From NCBI GenBank assembly GCA_964352225.1, contig CAYGRM010000313.1, forward strand, positions 1-8,088: DNA of 8,088 nucleotides, read 5' to 3'. Source of the stretch: CAJQQY01 sp964352225. Lineage in GTDB: Bacteria > Bacteroidota > Bacteroidia > Chitinophagales > Saprospiraceae. Below, piece by piece: positions 1-6,351 of this stretch (positions are counted from its first letter, which is position 1; every line of letters begins with the position of its first letter). Made by a program: the position numbers and the translations under genes. The notes under the pieces were generated by a model. That model saw nothing but the letters and a program-made list of their open reading frames with translations, was not told where the DNA came from and made no database searches.

Positions 1-644
1 CTATTAATGTGGATGTGAGTTCTCAATTTGTGAATGATCCAGATTTATTTAAAGTGAAAGGTATTCAGACTTATCAAAAATTATCAGAGGGTGTTGGGCT
101 TGAAGTACGTCATAATATATCAAAAAAAGCTTCGATTGAATTTGGAGTATCCATGAAAGGAGTTCGTTTTTTTTTGGCCAAGGAAGACGAAAATAAATTT
201 CCAGTTGATTACTTTTTCAAACAGGAATTTCAAACCAAAACCATTCATCATATTTTCGGAAGTGTATTTTCTCAATTTTATAAATTTATTAAAAGTGAAC
301 TATCTGGAGATTTTGTAAATATTGAAATTCATTTTTTGAGAGAAAAAATATCCAAAGACTTTGAAAGAAACTTTACAATCGAAGATGATCAGATGGAAGG
401 TTCTCTTGTCATTTTACATCGAGAAAATATTACAGGTGGTGAATCTCAAATTTTAGAGAAGAAAAAAGAGGGTGCAACAGAAGTCATTTTTCAACAAAAA
501 TTAGACGCTGGTGATTTTGTTTTTGTAAAAAATAAAAACGGAAATTTGAAAAATATTCTTCATCAATTAACTCCAATAAACTTGAAAGATGAATCAAAAG
601 AATTTGGTTGGATTGATGTGATGCGATTTGAAGTTATTGAATAA
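1..644 (+). CDS. 2OG-Fe(II) dioxygenase-like protein, 5' end cut by window edge, catalytic residues altered
   Basis: The frame is open to base 1, so this is the 3' part of a larger gene. A GTG at 9-11 is probably an internal Val codon. About 213 residues are visible. The C-terminal half follows the pattern of the 2OG-Fe dioxygenase family that includes bacterial L-isoleucine 4-dioxygenase: a strand ending HFLR (near residue 110 counted from the GTG), then LVILHREN-ITGGES, a region ending ILHQLTPI, and a final strand GWIDVMRFEVI. Family members hydroxylate free amino acids using Fe(II) and 2-oxoglutarate, with an H-x-D...H metal triad and an Arg in an R-D pair. By my alignment from memory, the first metal His is Glu here (E-D-D), the Asp and distal His remain, and the R-D pair is I-D. 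It may therefore be inactive or altered. The family call is moderate; cofactor loss is inference. It converges on the next gene with a 2-bp gap. Confidence 0.55.
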   Translation, partial: INVDVSSQFVNDPDLFKVKGIQTYQKLSEGVGLEVRHNISKKASIEFGVSMKGVRFFLAKEDENKFPVDYFFKQEFQTKTIHHIFGSVFSQFYKFIKSELSGDFVNIEIHFLREKISKDFERNFTIEDDQMEGSLVILHRENITGGESQILEKKKEGATEVIFQQKLDAGDFVFVKNKNGNLKNILHQLTPINLKDESKEFGWIDVMRFEVIE

Positions 645-646
645 GG

Positions 647-1480
647 TTAGGTTGATTCTCTTTTTTCATTTTCGATATCTCTGATCACCGATTTCACCAT
701 ATTCATTTTTGATAAGGCTCCATGCGATAAGAATTTGATCATCCTATTTTCCTTGAATCTCAACTCGTTAAATATTTGTTCGGCAGAATATTTTTGCTCA
801 TACAAACCAGCTACCTCGTCATAGAATTTTTCTAAAAACAAAAGTTTCTTTTTCAATTTTGCTTTCCCATTTCTAAATTGCGGATTATGTCCACAAAGCA
901 TCACCTCAAAATCTAATCCTAGAATTCTTTTGATTGAATTAATCTGATCCAGAGTACTTTCATTTTCCAGAAAATAGGCAATGTAGGAATTCACATATAG
1001 ATCTGAAGAAAATAACCATTTCCTATTGGGTTCATAAAGTGCTACCATGTCAACTGCGTGTCCAGGAATTGGGATTATTTCAAATTGGAAATGTTCTGTT
1101 TTAATAAAGTTCGATTTTGGATGGATATTCTTAAAAGCGGGTCGACTGCCCCAAGTCATTTTTTGAGCAAAACTAATGGGTGGTGGAGACTTCATTAGTT
1201 CGCTGCACAAGTCCGAAGCATAAACTGGACAATCAAAATGAGATTGTATTTTGGCAATATTTCCAGAATGATCTTCATGATGATGAGTGATAAAAATTTG
1301 CTTTACAAGAAGGTTTTGAACTTGATTAAAAATTTCAGAAGCCATTTTGGTATGGCCAGTATCTATCATTAATCCATCGATAAAATATAGGTGAGAGAAT
1401 AATTTAGGTTTTCCAAAAAAGGATTTCCCAAATTTAAATCCTTTAATTTCCTCAAATTCAAACGTCTCAATTATCGTCAT
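647..1480 (-). CDS. Metallo-beta-lactamase-fold hydrolase
   Basis: A 277-residue protein with the hallmark metal motif T-H-H-H-E-D-H-S-G-N at 65-74; H66, H68, D70 and H71 form the HxHxDH signature. Further expected ligands are H141 in P-G-H, D160 in SSDLY and H198 in CGHNP. The strand IDGLMIDTG (34-42) is the usual fold entry. The C-terminal part (about 205-277) is helical and resembles the extension of LACTB2 or glyoxalase II-like hydrolases. No signal peptide is seen, so it is probably cytoplasmic. Known relatives hydrolyse thioesters, phosphodiesters or lactones; the substrate here cannot be assigned. The ATG lies 23 bp after the ABC ATPase stop, so it is likely the last gene of that transcript, but this family often sits beside unrelated genes and its link to the transporter is unproven. 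Confidence 0.9.
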   Translation of the reverse strand: MTIIETFEFEEIKGFKFGKSFFGKPKLFSHLYFIDGLMIDTGHTKMASEIFNQVQNLLVKQIFITHHHEDHSGNIAKIQSHFDCPVYASDLCSELMKSPPPISFAQKMTWGSRPAFKNIHPKSNFIKTEHFQFEIIPIPGHAVDMVALYEPNRKWLFSSDLYVNSYIAYFLENESTLDQINSIKRILGLDFEVMLCGHNPQFRNGKAKLKKKLLFLEKFYDEVAGLYEQKYSAEQIFNELRFKENRMIKFLSHGALSKMNMVKSVIRDIENEKREST

Positions 1481-1503
1481 TGTTAAATGCCATTACTTTT
1501 TTA

Positions 1504-2307
1504 TCAACCCATTTCTGCTACTCGAATCATGGTATCCTCCACTTGCTGAACTAACTCAATGTAGCGAGGATCACGCTTGGTCGAACGATCTCTTTTCAAT
1601 GGCAAATCAACATGAATGTGCTCTACAAATCGAGACGGAGCTGACTTCATAATGTAAATATCATCTGCCAAATAAACTGCTTCGGGAATATCATGCGTCA
1701 CAAAAACAATCGTTGGATGATACTCATTCCAAATATCCAATAACAAATCTTGCATCTGTAATCGAGTACTGACATCCAATGCACCAAACGGTTCGTCCAT
1801 CAGAAGGATATCGGAATTCGCCAATAAACTCCTGGCAATCGCCACCCTTTGCAACTGTCCACCTGAGAGAGTTGGGTATTGAGCATATTTATTTTCATGA
1901 CCTGCAAGTCCAACTTTGGTGATGAGTTCCATGGCTTTGGCATCTCGCTCAGCTTTAGAAACACCTTTATATTGCAATGCCAAACCGACATTATCCAAGA
2001 CGGATAACCAAGGCAAAGATGAGTATTGTTGGAAAACCATACTTACTCGATTGTCTTTACCGATGTGTTTATCTTTGAGTAATAATTTTCCTTCGCTTGG
2101 TTGTTGCAATCCTGCCACATACCTAAGTAGAGTTGATTTTCCACAACCAGACATTCCTAAAATCACGATAAATTGTCCTTGGGCAGGTTTATCCTCTACC
2201 AAAAAATCTAGGTCTTTGATAATCCAATTTTTTCCACCATCGTAACTCTGGCCTATGCCTCGCATTTCGATGATGTTATCTAATTCTGAATCTTGAAAAT
2301 TAGGCAT
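1504..2307 (-). CDS. ABC transporter ATP-binding protein, NitT/TauT (nitrate/sulfonate/taurine) type
   Basis: A 267-residue cytoplasmic ATPase with every motif intact: Walker A GMSGCGKST (51-59), Q-loop around Q93 in MVFQQYSSLPWLSVLDN, signature LSGGQ (147-151), Walker B LLMDEP (168-173), D-loop ALD (176-178) and switch His H205 in VTHD. The Q-loop context LPWLSVLDNV and the THDIPEAVYLAD stretch are typical of SsuB/TauB/NrtD-like importer ATPases. It should power the permease encoded at 3340-4458. A 1-kb WG-repeat gene separates the two, which is unusual. The ATG is 18 bp after the repeat gene's stop, with an A-rich leader and no clear Shine-Dalgarno. Substrate cannot be read from an ATPase. 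Confidence 0.95.
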   Translation of the reverse strand: MPNFQDSELDNIIEMRGIGQSYDGGKNWIIKDLDFLVEDKPAQGQFIVILGMSGCGKSTLLRYVAGLQQPSEGKLLLKDKHIGKDNRVSMVFQQYSSLPWLSVLDNVGLALQYKGVSKAERDAKAMELITKVGLAGHENKYAQYPTLSGGQLQRVAIARSLLANSDILLMDEPFGALDVSTRLQMQDLLLDIWNEYHPTIVFVTHDIPEAVYLADDIYIMKSAPSRFVEHIHVDLPLKRDRSTKRDPRYIELVQQVEDTMIRVAEMG

Positions 2308-2325
2308 TTTTGTTTTTATTTTTTT

Positions 2326-3333
2326 CTAAAACCTGACCGTTTTAAAATCATTCTTGATGAATTCTTTTTCTCCATTTGGTAAAATTCCAATAGCGATCAC
2401 TTCTCCTTCTAATCCTCTTTTTTTCAAAGTAGATTCATATTCAAACATATTTTGGTTAATCTCAGAATACTTGAAAGGTAAAATCATTTGCTTTTGATAT
2501 CCCAAAACTCCAAACATTCCAGATTGCTCGACCATATATTTGGATCCTAATCTTTTTATAAAATCATATTCAAGAGGAAGTAAAATTTTATTTTCTAAAC
2601 TGAGTATTCCTTGTTTTCCGTTTTTCTCCACCAAGGCGTGTCCTTCAAAATCAAAAGGAAATTCAATTTTTTCATACTCTAATGGAATGATAAATTCATT
2701 CTTCATATTTACGATTCCTTGCTTTCCCTCGTTTTTGACAAAAGCGATTTCATCAGATCGAATCTTGCTTGGACTTAATTGATCGTATTCAAATGGCAAT
2801 AAGATTTTAAAATCTGGATAGGAAATCAAACCTTCCTTCTCCCCTTTTTTTAATCTAATATATTTTCGATACGTTCTGACAATTGAATCAAATTCTATCG
2901 GGTGCCAAGATTGTTTTTTCAGTTCAAAAAAACCAGAGACGCCATCTAATTTTCCAGAGACCAAATAAAGCTGAACAAATATTTGAGTACTTAAATCAGT
3001 ATATTTTATCGGCATCAATTCCTCTCCTTCAAAATCAAAATATCCTTCGAGTGAATTTTTTCTTACCCAAATCCTTTTATGGACAACGGCAATACTATCA
3101 AATTCAAATGGTAAGATAGTTTCAAAATCTTTAGTTACTACACCCCACTTTTCAGTTTCTTTGTCAGAGGCAATGATTAGATGTCTGACTTTATGAATCA
3201 CCTTGAAATCAACGTGAGAAATGGCCTTCTCTTCTTTTTTTAATTGAGGTGCTGGTTTTTCTTCTTGTATTTCCATTTGGGAAAAAACAAAGTTCGAAAA
3301 AATCAACAGTAAAAAAAGAAATGAATATTTCAT
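2326..3333 (-). CDS. Exported WG-repeat-like protein inside the ABC transporter operon
   Basis: A 335-residue protein that starts with a signal peptide (about 1-18: Lys, hydrophobic core, then FVFS-Q), with no lipobox Cys, so it is probably soluble in the periplasm or secreted. After a charged linker (20-40) come about seven repeats of 35-38 residues, each with a Gly-hydrophobic strand followed by I-L-P-hydrophobic-E-Y/F-D-x-I. They begin near residues 62 (KWGVV...ILPFEFDSI), 95, 130, 166 (KEGLI...), 204 (KQGIV...), 240 (KQGIL...) and 272 (MFGVL...). The pattern matches WG repeats, common in Bacteroidota and generally of unknown function, though only the first copy has W-G. It starts 6 bp after the permease stop and ends 18 bp before the ATPase start, so it is almost certainly co-transcribed with the transporter. 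A binding or scaffold role is a guess. Confidence 0.85.
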   Translation of the reverse strand: MKYSFLFLLLIFSNFVFSQMEIQEEKPAPQLKKEEKAISHVDFKVIHKVRHLIIASDKETEKWGVVTKDFETILPFEFDSIAVVHKRIWVRKNSLEGYFDFEGEELMPIKYTDLSTQIFVQLYLVSGKLDGVSGFFELKKQSWHPIEFDSIVRTYRKYIRLKKGEKEGLISYPDFKILLPFEYDQLSPSKIRSDEIAFVKNEGKQGIVNMKNEFIIPLEYEKIEFPFDFEGHALVEKNGKQGILSLENKILLPLEYDFIKRLGSKYMVEQSGMFGVLGYQKQMILPFKYSEINQNMFEYESTLKKRGLEGEVIAIGILPNGEKEFIKNDFKTVRF

Positions 3334-3339
3334 ATAATT

Positions 3340-4458
3340 CTAAGCTTTAGCATTCTGAGCAATCTTAAACTCCCCATACAACACAAACACAATCCCTCCA
3401 ATCAAAATCACCGGCAACAACGAACTCATGATCCAACCTGCATTTGGCAAAATCACTTGCAACAACAACGAAAATAATACGCCTCCCAAAATTAAAAGTA
3501 TCCCCGATTGAGATTCTTTTAACCCAGTTGGCTGTGTATTTAAATATTTGTGAGGAAAAATCCTTTGGTCAATAAATTGGAAAATTCGGTCTTGTAAAAA
3601 CCCGATAATGATGATCACAATCAAGCCTGCAAATACCTTTTCAATTTGTCCTTGCCGAGCTTTGATGTACATTAAGGAACCAATTCCTCCTTGTCGATTC
3701 AATAATTCAGCAATGATGATATAAGTCCAAGAAATCGCTGTCAACACTCGAATATCGTCCATCAGGCGAGACATCACAGACGGAAAGTAAACAGTTTTGA
3801 TAGTTTGCCAATCAGTTGCACCAAGGGTGAAAACAGTTTTCAAATAAACATTTTCCACTTCAAAAACTCGCTGCGAAACCACCGGCAATAAATAAACTAA
3901 AATACCAAAAGCCAAAAAGGCAATCTTCATCTGATCTTCTATTCCGAACCAAATGATAAACAGTCCAGTCAAAGCAGTCAATGGTAAAAATCGCATCGCA
4001 TCCACTTGCTTGCTAAATAATCCCTTGAAAAGGGGAAATAATCCAATCAAAAATCCAATGGGAACTGCAATAAAAATCGCCCAAAAATATCCTTGAATAT
4101 TCAACCAAAGTGATCTTCCTGTTTGCTGAAATAATTTGTCTTCTTTGATCAGTTCGGGAAATGATTGAACGACTTGGAGTGGAGTGGGAAATAATGGATA
4201 GACCTTTTCAAACTCCGTTGCATTGGCAAAATTGATCGAGTCTACTCTAGCAATTGAATCCAAATATTGTCGATGAACTTCGGGATCTTTTCCAATCGAA
4301 GATTCTAATCGATTATCAAAACCTTCAATGATTGGTCTTTTGATCGAAAACATTTCAGCTACCAACCACCATACAATGATCAAAATAATAAATCCAACTA
4401 ATCCTAAAATTAGACTTTGTGATCGACTGAGATCGCCACGGAGTTTGAATAGTTCCAT
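3340..4458 (-). CDS. ABC transporter permease, NitT/TauT type, with extra N- and C-terminal segments
   Basis: A 372-residue inner-membrane permease, where the plain SsuC/TauC type is about 250-270. A first membrane helix (about 17-36) is followed by a charged segment (about 38-85), probably periplasmic. The family-typical F-P-T-P-L-Q-V-V (90-97) then leads into the transport core: helices near 122-142, 155-172 and 178-194, the EAA coupling loop (about 206-227, with LGATDWQTI and YFPS), and helices near 240-252 and 275-289. Two more hydrophobic helices (about 318-337 and 342-361) extend the C-terminus beyond the usual end. The core matches the BPD_transp_1 family, partner of NMT1-type binding proteins such as the one encoded upstream. 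The core assignment is firm; helix limits and topology are estimates. Confidence 0.93.
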   Translation of the reverse strand: MELFKLRGDLSRSQSLILGLVGFIILIIVWWLVAEMFSIKRPIIEGFDNRLESSIGKDPEVHRQYLDSIARVDSINFANATEFEKVYPLFPTPLQVVQSFPELIKEDKLFQQTGRSLWLNIQGYFWAIFIAVPIGFLIGLFPLFKGLFSKQVDAMRFLPLTALTGLFIIWFGIEDQMKIAFLAFGILVYLLPVVSQRVFEVENVYLKTVFTLGATDWQTIKTVYFPSVMSRLMDDIRVLTAISWTYIIIAELLNRQGGIGSLMYIKARQGQIEKVFAGLIVIIIIGFLQDRIFQFIDQRIFPHKYLNTQPTGLKESQSGILLILGGVLFSLLLQVILPNAGWIMSSLLPVILIGGIVFVLYGEFKIAQNAKA

Positions 4459-4493
4459 ATTTGGTTTTGAAAAAAATTAATGTGTCTAATCAA

Positions 4494-4570
4494 AATTGCA
4501 ATGTCAATTACCTCGTCAATGAAAATTACTCAAGTAAATTCTGATTGACATTGTAATTGACATTGCAATT
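4494..4570. repeat. Palindrome with 27-nt arms between binding-protein and permease genes
   Basis: Arms 4494-4520 and 4544-4570 are inverted repeats matching at 24 of 27 positions: an unbroken outer 18 bp (4494-4511 with 4553-4570) and an inner 6 bp (gtcaat with attgac), separated by three mismatches, around a 23-nt loop. The right arm also reads as a 12-bp direct repeat, attgacattg-ta then attgacattg-ca. The element takes up much of the 127-bp gap between the binding-protein stop (4586) and the permease start (4458). In RNA it would form a long AT-rich hairpin on either strand. No run of U follows directly on the minus strand, so it is not a textbook terminator. It could stabilise the 3' end of the binding-protein message, attenuate transcription, or be a dispersed palindromic repeat. 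Confidence 0.85.
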
Positions 4571-4585
4571 GATATATTAAAATCC

Positions 4586-6172
4586 TTATTCTGAGATTAA
4601 CTCAAAATCAGTTCTTCTATTTTTCGCTCGACCTTCATCTGTATTATTGCTAGCTACAGGTTTGTCGGGTCCATTTCCGACAATGATAAATCGATTTCGT
4701 GGCATCCCGTGTTCGGTGATTAAATAATCAGCAACTGCGTTGGCACGTTTAAGTGAAAGTGCTTTATTAGTTGCAGCACTCCCTACATTATCGGTGTTTC
4801 CTTCGATACGAATTCGGGAGTTAAAGACCTTTGCAATATCAACAAATTCCTTATCGATAATATATTTTGCATTGTCATCTAATCTGAATTCTCCAGTTCG
4901 AAAAGAGATACTAACTGCTTTGGTCGCCAAGGCTGATTTAGTTTTCTCTGCCTCAGTAGCTACAGTATAGTCCTTAGTTTTTTCAGCGAAACTTGAAGGA
5001 TCTGACAAAGTAGTTGAACTTACTAACCCCGGGTAAGCTATTTGTCTCCAAGCAGGAACTCGACCTTCGATATATTTTAAGTCAGTATATTTATCGGTCA
5101 TATTCCGATATAAATCATCTCCTGCCACGCCTTTATAATCACTATTCAATCGAAAGAAATTTTTATTATCTCCATGCGTGGTCAATCGAACATTTCCAAT
5201 CATTTCATCTGCTTCCTCAGGAGTCAAAGGTGTTCCTCTTTCAGTAAATTCTTCTGATAAAATTGCTGCTGCTTTTTTTCTAGCAGAAGTATTAGAATTA
5301 ATCTCAGCAGCTCCTTTCATCCAACCCTCGTAGAGTTGTCTAACTCTTTCTTTGTTAGCATCGACGAACGCTCTTTTGGCAAAAAACACATCTGCAATAA
5401 TATAAGCGGCAGATTTTGAACTTTCCAAAACTCTACTTCCGGGAACCGCTTTTAAACTTAAAATATCATCTGGACTCCAAACGACCGCTGCATCACATCT
5501 TCCACTCTTGAATACCTCCGCTGCATCAATTGCGCTTGGTTGTCCTAAAATCTCAACATCATTTACTGACAATCCACCTGCTTCCATCAACCAAATCAAA
5601 AATGAATGAGAAGGTGTCATCTCAGCTACGGCAATTTTTTTTCCTTTCAAATCTGCAACACTTGTAATTCCTCTTCTAGCCACAATGGCATCACCACCTC
5701 TTGACCAATCTGCTTGAAAAACCACTACTGGATCGAAATCAGACAATCCTCCAACCTCTGTTGGAAAAGCATCTATTGTTGCCCAAAGTAAATCTACATC
5801 TCCAGATTTGAAGGCATTCCGAGAAGCATCAAAGTCATCTAATACTTGGAATTCTACTTTGAATCCATAATCTTTATAAAATCTAGATTTAGTCGTCGCT
5901 TCAAATCCTTCATTAAAATATTGTCCACCGGCATATCCTCCCCAAGTAACTACCCCAACTTTAATTACATCTTTTGATGAGCTACTTCCAGAATTTGAAG
6001 TGGTAGAATTTGAAGTTGAACTACTGCCAGAATCTCCTGCTTGTTCCGTTCCTTCTGGTACCAAATCTCCCAAAAATCCATTATCTCTCAAGTAGGTGAT
6101 TCCAAAGAAAAGTATTGCGACAATTACTAAAACTATTAATAATTTCGAAAATGTGGTGAGTCTCCTTGCCAT
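4586..6172 (-). CDS. Membrane-anchored ABC substrate-binding protein fused to OmpA-like peptidoglycan-binding domain
   Basis: A 528-residue fusion. Residues 1-9 are basic, and 10-26 form a hydrophobic segment with no lipobox Cys and no clear signal peptidase site, probably an N-terminal membrane anchor. A Ser/Thr/Gly-rich linker (about 47-66) leads to an NMT1/NitT-TauT-type binding domain (about 68-340). This has the strand IKVGVVTWGGY (70-80), FKSGDVDLLW (121-130), an ADLKGKKIAVAEMTPSHSFL stretch (173-192) and FKSGRCDAAVVWSPDD (221-236), all typical of the nitrate/sulfonate/taurine binding family. Residues about 418-526 are an OmpA C-terminal domain: G-N-T-D-N (458-462), LSLKRA (472-477) and GRAKNRR (514-520). 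D461 and R476 match the residues known to bind diaminopimelate in peptidoglycan. The usual G-H-T-D is G-N-T-D here. The ligand is unknown. The permease follows 127 bp downstream. Confidence 0.93.
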   Translation of the reverse strand: MARRLTTFSKLLIVLVIVAILFFGITYLRDNGFLGDLVPEGTEQAGDSGSSSTSNSTTSNSGSSSSKDVIKVGVVTWGGYAGGQYFNEGFEATTKSRFYKDYGFKVEFQVLDDFDASRNAFKSGDVDLLWATIDAFPTEVGGLSDFDPVVVFQADWSRGGDAIVARRGITSVADLKGKKIAVAEMTPSHSFLIWLMEAGGLSVNDVEILGQPSAIDAAEVFKSGRCDAAVVWSPDDILSLKAVPGSRVLESSKSAAYIIADVFFAKRAFVDANKERVRQLYEGWMKGAAEINSNTSARKKAAAILSEEFTERGTPLTPEEADEMIGNVRLTTHGDNKNFFRLNSDYKGVAGDDLYRNMTDKYTDLKYIEGRVPAWRQIAYPGLVSSTTLSDPSSFAEKTKDYTVATEAEKTKSALATKAVSISFRTGEFRLDDNAKYIIDKEFVDIAKVFNSRIRIEGNTDNVGSAATNKALSLKRANAVADYLITEHGMPRNRFIIVGNGPDKPVASNNTDEGRAKNRRTDFELISE

Positions 6173-6232
6173 GTTGTTTTAATTGTATGGTTATTTATTT
6201 AAAAAATTTGTTCGGTAAATTTAATTCGTTTG

Positions 6233-6343
6233 ATGTTGTACGTTAGACGTTGTACGTTGTACGTTAGACGTTTTACGGTCCCCAGATTAATTACATTTTG
6301 AAAAACGTAAAACGTTCAACGTAAAACGTAAAACGTCTAAAGT
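6233..6343. repeat. Two inverted arrays of a 7-bp repeat (core acgtt/aacgt)
   Basis: On the plus strand, 6240-6274 holds five head-to-tail heptamers of form acgttnn (acgttag, acgttgt, acgttgt, acgttag, acgtttt), with degenerate copies on both sides (6233-6239, 6275-6281). After a 20-nt spacer, 6302-6336 holds five heptamers in the opposite orientation, nnaacgt (aaaacgt twice, tcaacgt, aaaacgt twice), plus one degenerate copy to 6343. The arrays can pair in several registers; the best perfect match I found is 14 bp, 6264-6277 with 6327-6340. The element fills most of the 179-bp gap between the coiled-coil membrane protein (stop 6352) and the binding protein (start 6172). Possible roles are mRNA 3' processing or stability, attenuation, or a dispersed intergenic repeat. 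Confidence 0.9.
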
Positions 6344-6351
6344 CAATTTCC

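Noticed and set aside
9..11. GTG as the true start of the left-edge gene
   Set aside because: The frame is open back to base 1 and the dioxygenase family would have further N-terminal residues, so the gene more likely begins outside the window.
1916..2245. Open plus-strand frame antisense to the ABC ATPase
   Set aside because: It lies wholly opposite a gene with all ATPase motifs and shows no recognisable protein pattern.
2540..3119. Two short plus-strand open frames opposite the WG-repeat gene
   Set aside because: Antisense shadows of a gene with a signal peptide and clear repeats.
4494..4570. Canonical intrinsic terminator
   Set aside because: The stem is long and AT-rich, and no U tract directly follows on the minus strand; the nearest T run is about 17 nt further on.
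4740..5247. Two short plus-strand open frames opposite the OmpA fusion gene
   Set aside because: They lie opposite firmly assigned domains and have no features of their own.
6173..6240. Bacteroidota promoter (TAnnTTTG -7 box) ahead of the binding-protein gene
   Set aside because: No match to the -7 consensus was found on the minus strand in this gap.
6233..6343. CRISPR array
   Set aside because: The unit is 7 bp with no spacers of CRISPR length, and the two arrays face each other.
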